Origin: Eurosta solidaginis | Lineage: Eukaryota; Arthropoda; Insecta; Diptera; Tephritidae | Assembly (NCBI RefSeq): GCF_040869045.1 | Contig: NC_090323.1 | Location: forward strand, 265,612,392-265,676,391 | Direction of reading: 5' to 3' | DNA length: 64,000 nt | In this document: positions 12,035 to 24,301 of the stretch, piece by piece | How positions within the stretch are numbered: the stretch's first letter is position 1 | Layout of the letters: each line of letters opens with the position of its first letter | The notes under the pieces: model-generated | Databases searched by the model: none | What the model saw: the letters and a program-made list of their open reading frames with translations, nothing else | What the model was told of the DNA's origin: nothing | Made by a program: the position numbers and the translations under genes

Positions 12035-12552
12035 TGTGACGAATATTAGCAACACTAATGGATACTATCATCTCTAAGCCAATGGTAATCAGTGACTTGT
12101 ATGAACATCATTAAATCAATCATTATGTCTACCCATATGTCCATACGAGCAGTGGAGAAGAGATGCACAAACACATGCATATCTGAGATGCTCACAAAAG
12201 AAGGCAATAATTTGTGCAAGTATTAGTCACGTATGCACGCCCATATGAGAAGCTATAAACGTAGTTGTGGCTGATGATTTTGTAGCTGATAACTAACTAG
12301 TAAATTCCAGAAGAGAAAAGCCTAGAAGTATGCAACGAGGAAACCAGACAGTATAAAAGGCAGCAACAGTAGAGGCACGACAATCAATTTGATTTAAGCG
12401 AGCTATCAATCAGTTGCGAAGTGTTTATTGTGAATTACTTTAATAAAGGCCATTTTGCATTATTGAATAGTGGAGTTATTTATTCAACAGTTTAGTGATT
12501 GGAACGTTAGTAGAAGGTTGCAAATAAGAGGAATTGCAGTAAATTCGTTACA
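12035..12552 (+). mobile_element. Solo LTR of a retrotransposon (copy 1)
   Basis: The 518-bp block starts TGTGACGAATATTAGC and ends AATTCGTTACA, giving the short TG...CA inverted termini of an LTR. It contains a TATA box in AGTATAAAAGGCAGC (about 12352) and a polyadenylation signal in TTTAATAAAGGCC (about 12444). No gag or pol lies on either side, so it is a solo LTR. The flanks do not show a convincing 4-5 bp duplication. The block from the AATAAAG word to the end is shared, diverged and in opposite orientation, with 23810-24301 and 29181-29676. The superfamily (BEL/Pao or Gypsy) cannot be settled from the LTR alone. Confidence 0.7.
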
Positions 12553-12672
12553 AAACTTTTTACAGCCAAATTGTCGTACTACTTTTGTCGCTAATCACAA
12601 GTGAATATTCTTATATCACTACATTTGACTAGTAAATTAATGATTAATACTCAATGCAAAATCTCAGAAACA

Positions 12673-13410
12673 TTATAATTTCAAATTTTCTTGCACATAT
12701 TGTGAGTTTCTTTTGTCTCTCATTCTAGAAAAACTCGCAAAATCATCGATTGTCTTTGAAAAATAAATTTTCCGAGCTATTTCTTTTTCAATAGATAGGA
12801 CTGCCAGTCCACTTAATCATTCAGTACCCATCGAACTTCGCAAATAATTTTTGATCAAGTCTAATTTTGAAAATGATCGTTCAGCGGTGGTAGTTGTTGC
12901 TGGGATGGTCAAGAACATAATGCAAGCAGTATAAACATCTGAAAAATTTGATATCAATGAACCGTCTTCAATTACAAGAAAATCTGCCAGCTCTTTGATT
13001 GTTTTCATTTGACTTATTCTTGAATTGAACGCAGCTTTCATTGAATTGAACGGTGCAGGAACAATGGGGATAGGTGATCTGGAATCTTTTTAACGAATTT
13101 TTCTTATTTCGGATTCACTTGAAGTAGCAATTAATTGAGGTTGTATAACTCTATATGTATCCAGAACCATAGCCATTCTTCCAAATCTGTGTTTTATCTG
13201 TGAGCAAAGCAAATCGTATCAGTCATTAGAGTCTTTCATCTTCAGTAACAAATTACAATGTTGGTGACTTCTGAGAAAGCATTTTCCAGGTTGTCCTTAG
13301 CTGTAAAAAGGTAAAGTTGTTTTGACTGAAGAGCTTTAGATGCAATATTTACTTTTTCTAGAATTCTGCATTGTATTGTCAGCAGGAATACGAAATCAAA
13401 CTTTCTCATT
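12673..13410 (-). pseudogene. hAT transposase C-terminal region, broken
   Basis: Three minus-strand segments read like consecutive parts of a hAT/ZMYM1-like transposase. One starts at 13409 (FVFLLTIQCRILEKVNIASK and on to ALQSKQLYLF), followed by a stop-riddled stretch. The second is 12817-13041, containing IPATTTTAERSFSKLDLIKN, the hallmark of the hAT dimerisation domain. The third, after a frameshift, contains SIEKEIARKIYF and ends at a stop at 12673-12675. The N-terminal BED finger and the catalytic core are missing. Frameshifts and stops rule out a working enzyme. In an intact relative this region mediates transposase dimerisation. Confidence 0.8.
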
Positions 13411-13841
13411 TTTTTTTTGGAGGTCTGCTTATTGTGTCCATTTACACGACTATATATTAAAGGGCTTAAAATCTTTCAATAATTAGATAATTTTCAGACA
13501 CTAATAGTAGCTCATTTGGCTCATTCGAAACGTCGATTTTCGCCCATCTAGAGTTCAAAATCCAAGGCGAAGCCGAGAATTTTTGGTGGATGGTCTAAAT
13601 CGACGTTTAGTATGTGTAGAATACGGTATTTTACTCAATTTCTATCCTTAACGTCCATCCCGATATCTGCTTTTGGATTAGAATTTGAATAAAATAAATA
13701 AAAAATAAATTTTTTCCCATAATTTAGTGTATACATTTTTCGGTGAAACTTTTGCGACTCGGGGGTTTGGTGCCCCTCGGAGCTGGGGACCCTGGTGCAC
13801 CGCACCGCTCACACCAGTCTCGGTACGACCCTGACCATAGA

Positions 13842-16230
13842 TCCTGCGATTTGTGTTACGACTTAATAGCGGTAAATATCGCAGTAAACTACGAATATGA
13901 CACCTACCGGTATATAGAAACTTTCTACGGCATCTGTGAATTGCGATTTGGATTATGTTGACCCGATATCATTGTTGCGTCGCAGTTACGGGGTAACTGT
14001 GAATTTTCAGTCGCAGCGACAAATCACGGATTTCCTAAAAATCCCAGCATCTGTGATTTTTAAATTATATACCTATGTATAATCTACTACCAACAGCATG
14101 AAGCTTCTGTGCTTTGATTCAGTATTACAATAGACCAATTTGCCTGAATTAAGTGAGGCTTACAGCAGCGTCTGTCATTGTCCTTGGCAGAAAAGCACTC
14201 TAAGGGTTTTCCGTAAACTGGCAACGATCACTGTTAGAAAACATTTTCTACCGCCGAGTTCTGGATACTCTGAAAAATGAAAAGCATCAGACCACATTGA
14301 AGGCTTGCATTTCAGAACCCTAAGTATTGAAATGAGATACCGATGTGAAACTGCATGTTTCGCAAATGTGCCATATCTCTATCTGACTAGTTCGGCGCTA
14401 TCACGAAGTCAAAGAGAGTTAAATGCATAACCAACTCACGCATACAGCGATTGTAATGCAAATTTCACAAATGATTGAAATAACAGCTACCAAGCACTAC
14501 GTGAGCTACGTGTAACCCGAGGCAGTGATTTGCATTTTAATCGCTTACAAGATTGTCAAATGTGAAATATTGGATTATTGTCATGCAATCATGTTTCGAA
14601 ACCAGATTCCGCTCACCTAATCTGTAATGCAGATGTCGGGTTTGCTTGTAATATCGAACAACGATCACGAATCGTGCTTTTTGTGGCATGTGGTAAGTAA
14701 AAAAAACTCAAAGAACACATGTAGTACATACTGAGTGTTGCATAATCCTTATTTCACCCTTTGTTCATAATCAAATAAATTGTATGCAAATATATATGTA
14801 AAATTATTTGAAGTTAAAATCACAAAACCTTCACCGTATGCGCCGCTGCATACCAAACATACAAATCTACCTCCATAATGAGAAGGTAGCGGTCGGTGGC
14901 ACAGCAGGCTTGCAAGGATACCTAAAAACTTTTATTTATGCAACGCGTGCTGTAATAAAAGATATGCAAATTGTATTGTAACTGCAGATGTAGATTACTA
15001 CAAAGCACAATCCCTTTGCGCACACCAAATTCCAGTTAGAATTAATGAAGCCAGCAATACCGACCCAACCCTTAAAAGCGCATGCTTTACAAACCGGTTG
15101 GGCTGACACGTTCCAAAAAATGCCGAGAGTTGTATCTAAAAGCAAAAAAACAAAAAAAAAAACTTGAATTACGTGTCTACTTAATGAGAGCCGTATAGTA
15201 GGAAAAAAACTCGTCAACTCGACACAATTCGGCGTAATGAACTTGCGAACACGCCGGCGCGCCGTCGACGAGCTTGAAAAATGACTGGGGCATAAACACC
15301 TTTAAAGGTACAAATATTCATATACTCGTATGTATGTACGGTGTTCACATGTAACACTTTTTCGTTGAAAATAAATAAAAAATATAACATTTATTTGCTT
15401 TATTTAGCAAAAGGTATGATACTGCATGACGTAAGCCAAAAAAATGGTAGCAAAGGGTTATTCGTTTGGTGGTGAGAAATTGTATTCGCATGTCTGTAAT
15501 TTCCAAAAAGAACAAAGCTGTGTTTAATGACCGAGCCACATCCAACTTTTTCATATAGATGCGTTGAAAGCAATCTTATGCATCTCAGTAACATCGTCAC
15601 AATCGCGCAGGATGTTGCGTTTGTAAATATAAAGAAACTTCAGACTTGGAAATTGAAGTTTATTTCGCCGTGCACATTGACATACAAAATTTCGCGAGGC
15701 ACCATTGTAAATATTCTCAGCATGCAAGAAAAATACTTGCTAACATATTTTGTGTCCTATTAATTTGTTAAATTGCAGTTTTTAACCGTGAAAAATGTTA
15801 GAAATGTACGAACAAGTGTGAAAAATAAAACACCAAAGCAAATGTCAAAAACTTCTTCTTAATCTTTGCTTGCAACAAAAGGTGAAAGTTGGCTACTTTT
15901 TCATGTCAGATGGTGCTGGTGTCGCTCAATCTGCCGTTCTCCATAAAAATACGTGCAATATACTTATAATGCATAATATTGCGTTAAACTCATCTATATG
16001 AAAAACTGCTTATGTGACGGGGGCTTTAAGTACTGAAACAATTGGAAAACCTGAAAATAAACATAAAACACTGTACCAGTGGCCAATGAATTTGGTATGC
16101 TTTGTTGTGCTGACACTTCTTTACAGCTGTAGCTTCTTTCCGCATGTTGGAAACCAATTTTTCGAAATCCTTGAAACAATTATGCATAAATTCAAAAAAT
16201 TTTCGTATTGAATTTTTTCTTGTACAAATA
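13842..16230. other. Unassigned AT-rich DNA
   Basis: There is no supportable gene. CTGCGATTTG-type words near 13850-14050 echo those before the hAT element. Short frames (for example 14936-15217 and 15345-15763) have no recognisable features. Confidence 0.35.
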
Positions 16231-16233
16231 TTC

Positions 16234-16256
16234 TTATTATTATTATTATTATTATT
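16234..16256. repeat. (ATT)n microsatellite
   Basis: About seven uninterrupted TTA units. Confidence 0.9.
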
Positions 16257-16299
16257 TCTTTACTCCATATCGAGGAGATTAGAAGTCATGCTATGAGTA

Positions 16300-16441
16300 T
16301 AACTTGACTTATGGTTTCCCTAGCAAATGCCATTGTGAGTCTACAGAAGGGCTCTCGATCATAGAACACTGCTATAGCCCTCTGTTTGGCTAGGTAATCT
16401 GTCTGTTCATTACTTCTATGTCCCTGATAGCCGGGAGTCCA
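16300..16441 (-). pseudogene. RNase H domain relic of a non-LTR retrotransposon
   Basis: Minus-strand translation from 16441 gives WTPGYQGHRSNEQTDYLAKQ followed by RA and further residues. This fits the retroelement RNase H C-terminal motif W-x-PGHxGHxxNExAD-x-LAK. A stop precedes the tryptophan and the histidine of PGH is replaced by Y, so the relic is inactive. RNase H would degrade the RNA strand of the RNA:DNA hybrid during reverse transcription. No reverse transcriptase motif survives nearby. Confidence 0.65.
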
Positions 16442-16625
16442 TCAACACAAAACCTTGTTTTTGGCTCCCAAATTATTTTATGCTTCCTCTGTGTTCATTA
16501 TGCCAGACAGCTTATCATGCCTTGCTGTCCTACACCACTACTTCTAAGCCATCCACTAGCTGAATTTTCTCTTTCTGAAAAAAGGGTTGTAACAAATGTT
16601 TTCTGAAAAAATGTGTTTCTAAATT

Positions 16626-17381
16626 ACCTTCATTAATACCTTTAATTTGATACCCATATCGTACAAACACATTCTAGAGTCACCCCTGGTCCACCTTTAT
16701 GGCCATATCTCGAAAAGGCGTCCACCTATACAACTAAGGCCCACTCCCTTTTAAAATGTTCATTAACCCCTTTCATTTGATACCCCTATCGTACAAACAA
16801 ATTCTAGGGTCACCCCTGGTCCACCTTTATGGCGGTATCTCGAAACGGCGTCCACCTATGGAAATAAGGATCACTCCCTTTTAAAATACTCATTAACACA
16901 TTTCATTTGATACCCCTATCGTACAAACACATTCCAGGGTTACCCTCGGTTCATTTTCCTACATGGTTATTTTCCCTTATGTTGCCACCATAGCTCTCAA
17001 CTGAGAACGTAATGTTCAGTTACACCCGAACTTAACCTTCCTTACTTGTTTTTTATATGTATGTAAAAAATACCTTCCAAATAAATAAACGACAGAAATT
17101 AAAATTTTTTTCCTGTCGTCTGATTACTTTATGAATTTTGACTTCTGGAATTTGACTTCTAAAATTTGACTTCTGAGACTTCAGGTCTGAATTTTGACCT
17201 CTGAATTTTCTCTTTCTGAAAAAAGGGTTGTAACAAATGTTTTCTGAAAAAATGTGTTTCTAAATTTTTGTTTTCTGAATTTATGAGGGACAAGAAATCG
17301 ATACCAATGGGATGCTGCTCACTATTTTTCATGGAGAAATCCATGCAATAGAACTTTGCGGTAGACAATGTCTACGGAGAG
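16626..17381 (-). repeat. Left arm of a 756-bp near-perfect inverted repeat
   Basis: Positions here pair with 17470-18225 (paired coordinates sum to 34851), with only rare mismatches such as GCGGTAG against CTACTGC at the inner end. The outer 425 bp (16626-17050) is the reversed beginning of dispersed element A. The inner 331 bp (17051-17381) is a separate sequence with repeated TTCTGAATTTTGAC-like words, like the subrepeats of foldback elements. Both arms give the same 69-codon frame, which shows how close the copies are and is not a sign of a gene. Confidence 0.9.
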
Positions 17382-17469
17382 AGCTAGTGGATGGCTTAGA
17401 AGTAGTGGTGTAGGACAGCAAGGCATGATAAGCTGTCTGGCATAATGAGGATACTCCTCAAGGAGAAGC
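17382..17469. repeat. 88-bp spacer between inverted arms, itself an inverted copy of 16489-16561
   Basis: The spacer begins AGCTAGTGGATGGCTTAG and includes AAGCTGTCTGGCATAATG, the reverse complement of the sequence just left of the left arm. The GAATTTTCTCTTTCTG segment at 16561-16625 is also a direct repeat of 17202-17266. The locus therefore records at least two inversion or duplication events. Confidence 0.85.
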
Positions 17470-18225
17470 CTCTCCGTAGACATTGTCTACTGCAAAGTTC
17501 TATTGCATGGATTTCTCCATGAAAAATAGTGAGCAGCATCCCATTGGTATCGATTTCTTGTCCCTCATAAATTCAGAAAACAAAAATTTAGAAACACATT
17601 TTTTCAGAAAACATTTGTTACAACCCTTTTTTCAGAAAGAGAAAATTCAGAGGTCAAAATTCAGACCTGAAGTCTCAGAAGTCAAATTTTAGAAGTCAAA
17701 TTCCAGAAGTCAAAATTCATAAAGTAATCAGACGACAGGAAAAAAATTTTAATTTCTGTCGTTTATTTATTTGGAAGGTATTTTTTACATACATATAAAA
17801 AACAAGTAAGGAAGGTTAAGTTCGGGTGTAACTGAACATTACGTTCTCAGTTGAGAGCTATGGTGGCAACATAAGGGAAAATAACCATGTAGGAAAATGA
17901 ACCGAGGGTAACCCTGGAATGTGTTTGTACGATAGGGGTATCAAATGAAATGTGTTAATGAGTATTTTAAAAGGGAGTGATCCTTATTTCCATAGGTGGA
18001 CGCCGTTTCGAGATACCGCCATAAAGGTGGACCAGGGGTGACCCTAGAATTTGTTTGTACGATAGGGGTATCAAATGAAAAGGGTTAATGAACATTTTAA
18101 AAGGGAGTGGGCCTTAGTTGTATAGGTGGACGCCTTTTCGAGATATGGCCATAAAGGTGGACCAGGGGTGACTCTAGAATGTGTTTGTACGATATGGGTA
18201 TCAAATTAAAGGTATTAATGAAGGT
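17470..18225 (+). repeat. Right arm of the 756-bp inverted repeat
   Basis: Partner of 16626-17381. Its outer part is continuous with the rest of element copy A, whereas the left arm stops after 425 bp of the element. The right side is therefore probably the original and the left the inverted duplicate. Confidence 0.9.
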
Positions 18226-19888
18226 TTTAAAAGGGAGTGGTGGTAGTTGTATAGGTGGTCGACTTTACGAGATATCGCCATAAAGGTGGACCAGGGGTGA
18301 CTCTAGAATGCGTTTGTACAATATGGGTATCAAACGAAAGGTGTTAATGAGTATTTCAAAAGGCCGTGGGGTTTAGTTCTATAGGTGGACGCCTTTTCGA
18401 GATATAGCTATAAAGGTGGACCAGCGGTGACTCTAGAATATGTTTGGACGATATGGGTATCAAATGAAAGGTGTTAATGAGTATTTTAAAAGGGCGTGGG
18501 GCTTAGTTCTATAGGTGGACGCCTATTCGAGATATCGCCAAAAAGGTGGACCAGCGGTGACTCTAGAATGTGTTTGTACTTTGTAATGTGGACCAGGGTG
18601 ACCCAGAACATCATTTGTTGGATACCGCTGATTTATTTATATATATAATACCACGAACAGTATTCCTGCCAAGATATCAAGGGTTTTTTATTTCGCCCTG
18701 CAGAACTTTTTCATTTCATTCTACTTAATATGGTAGGTGTCACACCTATTTTATAAAGTTTTTTTCTAAAGTTATATTTTGCGTCAATAAACTAATCAAA
18801 ATACCATGTTTCATCCCTTTTTTCGTATTTGGTATAGAATTATGGCATTTTTTTCGTTTTTCGCAATTTTCGATATCGAAAAAGTGGGCGTGGTCATAGC
18901 CCGATTTCGGCCATTTTTTATACCAATACAAAGTGAGTTCAGATAAGTACGTGAACTGAGTTTAGTAAAGATATATCGATTTTTGCTCAAGTTATCGTGT
19001 TAACGGCCGAGCGGAAGGACAGACGGTCGACTGTGTATAAAAATTGGGCGTGGCTTCAACCGATCTAAGCCCCTACCAAATTTCACAAGGATTGGTAAAT
19101 TTTTGTTCGACTTATGGCATTAAAAGTATCCTAGTCAAATTAAATGAAAAAGGGCGGAGCCACGCCCATTTTGAAATTTTCTTTTATTTTTGCATTTTGT
19201 TGCACCATATCATTACTGGAGTTGAATGTTGCCATAATTTATTTATATACTGTAAATATATTAAATTTTTTGTTAAAATTTGACTTTAAAAAAATTTTTT
19301 TTTTAAGTGGGCGTGGTCGTTCTCCGATTTTGCTAATTTTTATTAAGCATACATATAGTAATAGGAGTAACGTACCTGCCAAATTTCATCATGATATCTT
19401 CAACGACTGCCAAATTACAGCTTGCAAAATGTTAAATTACCTTCTTTTAAAAGTGGGCGGTGCCATGCCCATTGTCCAAAATTTTACTAATTTTCTATTC
19501 TGCGTCATAAGTTCAAATCACCTACCAAGTTTGATCGCTTTATTCGTCTTTGGTAATGAATTATCGCACTTTTTCGGTTTTTCGAAATTTTCGATATCGA
19601 AAAAGTTGGCGTGGTTATAGTCCGATATTGTTCATTTTAAATAGCGATCTGAGATGAGTGCTCAGAAACCCTCATACCAAATTTCATCAAGATACCTCAA
19701 AACTTACTCAAGTTATCGTGTTAACGGACGGACGGACATGGCTCAATCAAATTTTTTTTCGATCCTGATGATTTTGATATATGGATGTCTATATCTATCT
19801 CGATTCCTTTATACCTGTACAACCAACCATTATCCAATCAAAGTTAATATACTCTGTGAGCTCTGCTCAACTGAGTTTAAAAAGTAGC
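17801..19888 (+). mobile_element. Dispersed element, copy A (non-autonomous, unclassified)
   Basis: Starts AACAAGTAAGGAAGGTTAAG and ends in CTCTGCTCAACTGAG plus an A run. Near the 5' end lies CTCAGTTGAGAGCT, the inverted counterpart of the AGCTCTGCTCAACTGAG at the 3' end, so the termini are subterminal inverted repeats. Roughly 130-bp tandem units follow the 5' end (TATCAAATG words near 17941, 18071, 18201, 18330 and 18460). The body has GTGGGCGTGG or its complement at 18884, 19046, 19160, 19307, 19453 and 19604, mostly 110-160 bp apart. The longest frame (19144-19620) is not homologous to any transposase I know. Copies B and C are the same family. Confidence 0.8.
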
Positions 19889-22800
19889 ACAATCTAAAAT
19901 TCAATAGCAAGCATGTAATTAATTAAACCGTTTTCGCGTTTATATTTTTCAAGTGAATTTAAAGGGATTCAAGCGGTTGATAAGAGGCATACACAGCTTT
20001 ATAGTTCCAAAGCTTCCGCAACCCAATTGTCAACCTTACTTGGTATTGAGTGTTGGGTACACTGCGGCTGCGGCCAAGTCATTGATCTGGCTTCGTGATA
20101 TGAGCTTCATTTTTTCACACATAGGGCCATTCAGCATTCTTAGCAACTTGCATTTTGAGGGGGGTAGCTCTAGTAGCTGTTCTCAGGAGCTCGATATAAG
20201 CCGTTTCTTTTGAGCTGAAACGTTTTCCGGAAGTTGCACCGATTGAGGTTGCGATGGAGGTAAGAGTATCCAATTCTATTGTGATTAAGAACTAACATCA
20301 ACTGTGGTGTATTCAAGGGTGATTCGGGATTATTGACATTGCTTGCATGTGCATCGAACTATTTGAACACCATCTAAGTCTCGGACCAATCATCTGAGTC
20401 CTGAAAAACTGTGACGAGCTGTATAAAATTCGCAGTACGGCTGGCCTCATGTGTCCTGACAAATTTATATGATTTACAAATGCTTATCTGCGAATTGTGC
20501 TCAGGGTGTTGACGTGTGACTGTTCAATGGATATCCATGCTGTACGCATCCAGGGTTTCCAGCCTCCCTTTCCTGTTTAATCATCTAGTCATGTAGCGCT
20601 TCATTGTTCTCTTAAAACTAAGTGAACATTTTTAAGTCTCGAATAACCTGGAAGATTTATACTGGGTCGGGATCGGCCTTTTTCGATAAGAAATCGTTTG
20701 TAAGCACATACTTACTAAGCAACATGCAGCGAAACGCACTACTTCCGAACTTGCGCAGAACTATTTTATTTGAAGTCAGTACTAATTCTAATTCTGTCCC
20801 CTCGCAGTGCATTCAACTGACATTTAACAATGTGATATTTCTTCAAAATGGCAATTAGATAGTTTTGAAATAGTCGCAGTCCTTGATTGAGTTATTTAAA
20901 CAGATATACATAAATCAGGCTTAAGCGCAGAGCGTACTGCCGCCTTGCAACCTATTAGTACCAGTTCTGAACTATTCATTTAACACCTGGTACGGAAGTG
21001 TAGCTGCAGGGTAGCCATTGCTTGCGTCACGGTTATCTTATGTGCTATAACAATGGATCTCCATGAGCTTCCCCAAGCACATTATATTCACATTTTCGTA
21101 ATATTTTGCTCCAATTCTTCTTTTGGAATAATGAAACAAGTGCTTCAAGGTTCGGATGAAGGCATTTCGCCAGCAAAACAACTTCGAAGTATTCGGTCTA
21201 AAGTTCATCTGAGCTTACCGGAAACCACAAAAACTATTAAATTTTCGTGAAAATTCCACATCGTTACAATAACTTGACTTCCTTTTGAGATTCCAATAAG
21301 AATACCACGAATACGTGTGACACATACACACAGTAGTATTTGAACCTGTATGTGTAATCCCGTAAGTATTCTCAACAATGTCTTAAACATGTTGCTGACG
21401 AGCACTAAAAACAGCCACAATACCAAAGGAATTTTGAATAAGTTATTATATTGCCTTACTCCTGCCGAACCCAAACCAATGTACCACATACAAACAAATA
21501 TGTGTGAATCTTTACAAATACAAGTGCTGCATACATATACACACATCGCGGCCGAAAAATAAGGAGCTATGAAGACGTGTTTATAAGTGGCACGCTGCGA
21601 GTATATCGAGAGTGGAAGGAGTGAAGCATGAAGCAGGCAATAAAGAAAACAAGAGCGCGCCTTATACAGTGACTTTCCTTAAGACTTTAACTCAGGGGTT
21701 GTACATAAATACGCGCGCTACCACAACTTTAGGGTAGGGGAAATAGCAAAACATAAGAAAAACGAAAGAAAGTGAGCGCAAACAAGTAAAGGAATGAGAA
21801 TAGGAGAAGTAAAATATTTCATAATAGAGAGGGACCTGTAGCGCTTAAGAATCAAGACGCCAGCCAAAGACTAGGGCAATAGCGGTGCACACCTTGACGT
21901 TGATCCTCAAATGTTTCGTAGCATTGGCAGCGTACGCTTGTTCTAGCGCAGCGCGTCGGGTGATGGCGCGTGGCGGGCGTGCTTTACGAAATTCTCACTT
22001 TTACGTTGGATACATTAAAGTTATGATTTAAGGAAATTGGAGTATTGTTATATAAGTGCATACGTAGCTCTTTGGAATACGCGTTTGATGGCTTGGCTGA
22101 TTGGCTGCATTTCCAACAAGTGAATAAGTCATTGGCGTGCGATAGTGACTCATTTTACGAGACGATGCGTCAGTGTGGTATGATGTGGCGTGTCGCGGTT
22201 TTCGGGTGGGTGGCAAGCAAAAATGAGTGTTCTTTGTTGCATGTGAGTGAATGTCCAGTGCACATTATACAAAATATTCTTGTAACCGCATTTAATAGAC
22301 AGGGAAACACAAAGGACTAAACAGGATGTGGGGCGCGTTGTTGATTGTAAATTCAAAGCGGAAGTTAGTGCATTGCATACGCTAGCCTTTTTGTTGTTGC
22401 TTCGTAATTAATATGTTGCAAGCGTTAGTGTTGTTATTTTTTGTTACTATTTCACATTACAGCGTTGCTATGTTTCAGCAAATGTGGTTTATAAATATAA
22501 AAAAAGAAAAAAACAGAAATCCAAAACTCGTGTATTCAATGCTTCATTTTCTCGCAGCGCAAGGGATATTTGTAATATTTTTATTGCCGAATAGAAGCGT
22601 AACTTAGGAAAAGTAAAAATTAAAGCATTCGAAAAAATGTTACTTGAAATAGAAGGTGCAAGCAACGAAGCAGAAAATTAAAAAATTCAACAACGAAATT
22701 ATTACAAAAAAATATATGAAAGGAAACAAGGGACACGCGAGCCATATAATTATGTATAAATATGGGTGTACTCATACATAACCACATGCACACACTTGCC

Positions 22801-23809
22801 TAAATCTAGATATGTACACATTAAACTCATTGAAAACTAAACAAATAAGAATGAGGAAAAAAAGAAATTTTTCATCGAAATGTGTGCTTTATTGAATTGT
22901 GAGTTTATAAAAAGAGAAAAAAATTCTTAGCAAATAATCTTATATACACAGTAGTGAGTAGTAAAAAGGCAGCAACCAAAAGATATATCAACAGTTTTAT
23001 ACCAAAATAATCATCATAACAGTACTGAAGCTACAACTTCAAAGGACACAGCTGACAGCTGACCTGAAACACACGACAGGTTAGTTTGCCATGCTTGTAC
23101 GTCAAATATAGCCGTGTTTTTTTTTTTTTACACGTATATACATCTATATTTGGGGGTAAAAAAAAAAGCTTATCCTCACTTAGATAATGTTTAGGAGACC
23201 CATCTAGCGACAGTGGTTAAATAACTAGCTACAGAACGGGTTGTACCGAAAAGCGGAGACACACACCTCTGTTGATCATAGTGTATAACCTATAGCTGAA
23301 TCGATTGCGGTGAACAGCGGAAACACACCATTTGACGAGGTAATACATAGACACACATTTCAGTTGCATCTGAGTATAATGTGTATTGAAATTTAGGAGT
23401 ACTAATTTCTGCGCAGCAATTTCAGAAGTGTAGAAAAAGTTTAACGCTTAGTAGTCCATATAAAGTTCATGTGTATATGTGTATAGATGTAAAAAAACAC
23501 AGCTTATATTAAAGAAAATTTCAATGAAAAGTGTTACACAGGTCGCTTTCCTTCTAAGTCCATGTTCAGAAATTCATCCTTATCCAATGCTAAATTTACA
23601 CTGCACCAAATGCGTCATTGCATTATATAATTCTCATTTCCGATGACTCATGACTATGAAATATGCACTTTCGACATTTACTTACAAATAAATAATCCAC
23701 AAGAACATAGTGGGTAAAGGACGTATCACAATCTTATTTTCTGGAAAACTGTTGTCCTGTAAAATCTTCTTAGCTCCCTCGTAAGCTTGCATATTCAAAA
23801 ACATGTTAC
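19889..23809. other. Unassigned DNA, no gene recognised
   Basis: Short overlapping frames only, none with a recognisable domain. The stretch 21860-22350 is less AT-rich and has no repeats I can identify, so it could hold regulatory DNA or a small exon I cannot prove. The remainder is AT-rich with A and T runs. Confidence 0.3.
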
Positions 23810-24301
23810 TGTAACGAATTTTAAGGGGGTTCCTGATTATTATGCACCTTCTGCTAACGTTCGAATTGCTCCACTGTCGAATAAATAACTCCAATATTCA
23901 GTATTACAGAATGGTCTTCTTTGGGAGAGTACAATTATACTTCAATATCACGTACTTCACACAAGCGTGTTCTAATTAAATTGATTACTGATTCCTCAGC
24001 TTGTGCTGCTTTTATAATCTCGGTTATCTCGTTCGCCAATTCTCCTAGTCGTTCAACGATCATGTGTTCTAGAACAGCTGCACCTCATGCTTGGTTACCC
24101 AGCTTTATACATGTATTTTTGCGGTTTATGCTTTTCTTCTAGCCATATACGTGTGTATGTGTGAGTATCTACTTCTGCTTTTAGCTGCCGGCTACATATA
24201 GATATGTAATATCTTCTCGTGGCCTTGTAAAGTGTGGCTGCTTGCTGTTTTTGTTGTTGTGATTATTTACTAATAGCATAGTGATGTTAATATTGGCCAC
24301 A
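23810..24301 (-). mobile_element. Solo LTR (copy 2)
   Basis: On the minus strand it begins TGTGGCCAATATTAACATC and ends AAAATTCGTTACA, with the shared internal words CAGAAGGTGCATAA, CGACAGTGGAGC and TGAATATTGGAG. Same family as 12035-12552 and the copy at 29181-29676. Neighbouring DNA carries no retrotransposon coding sequence. The short protein frames crossing it (for example 23682-23894) are by-products. Confidence 0.65.

Larger units (their letters stand above)
11893..13833 (-). mobile_element. hAT DNA transposon, degenerate, with nested solo LTR
   Basis: The left end reads CAGGGCCGTACCGG. The right end, on the opposite strand, reads CAGGGTCGTACCG, an imperfect terminal inverted repeat of the type found in hAT elements. 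The flanking octamers are AACATAGA (11885-11892) and ACCATAGA (13834-13841), identical at seven of eight positions, which is the 8-bp target duplication expected of hAT transposition. Inside is a minus-strand relic of a hAT transposase C-terminus (12673-13410), and the 518-bp LTR at 12035-12552 interrupts the element. Without that insertion the element would be about 1.4 kb, too short for a complete transposase, so it is an internally deleted copy. Confidence 0.8.

Noticed and set aside
17159..17692. Two identical 69-codon frames in opposite orientation
   Set aside because: They sit at paired positions of the inverted repeat and start at non-ATG codons, so they show arm identity and not a duplicated gene.
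19144..19620. 158-codon frame in element copy A as a transposon protein
   Set aside because: It is Phe/Lys/Ile-rich, shows no domain, and is broken in copies B and C.
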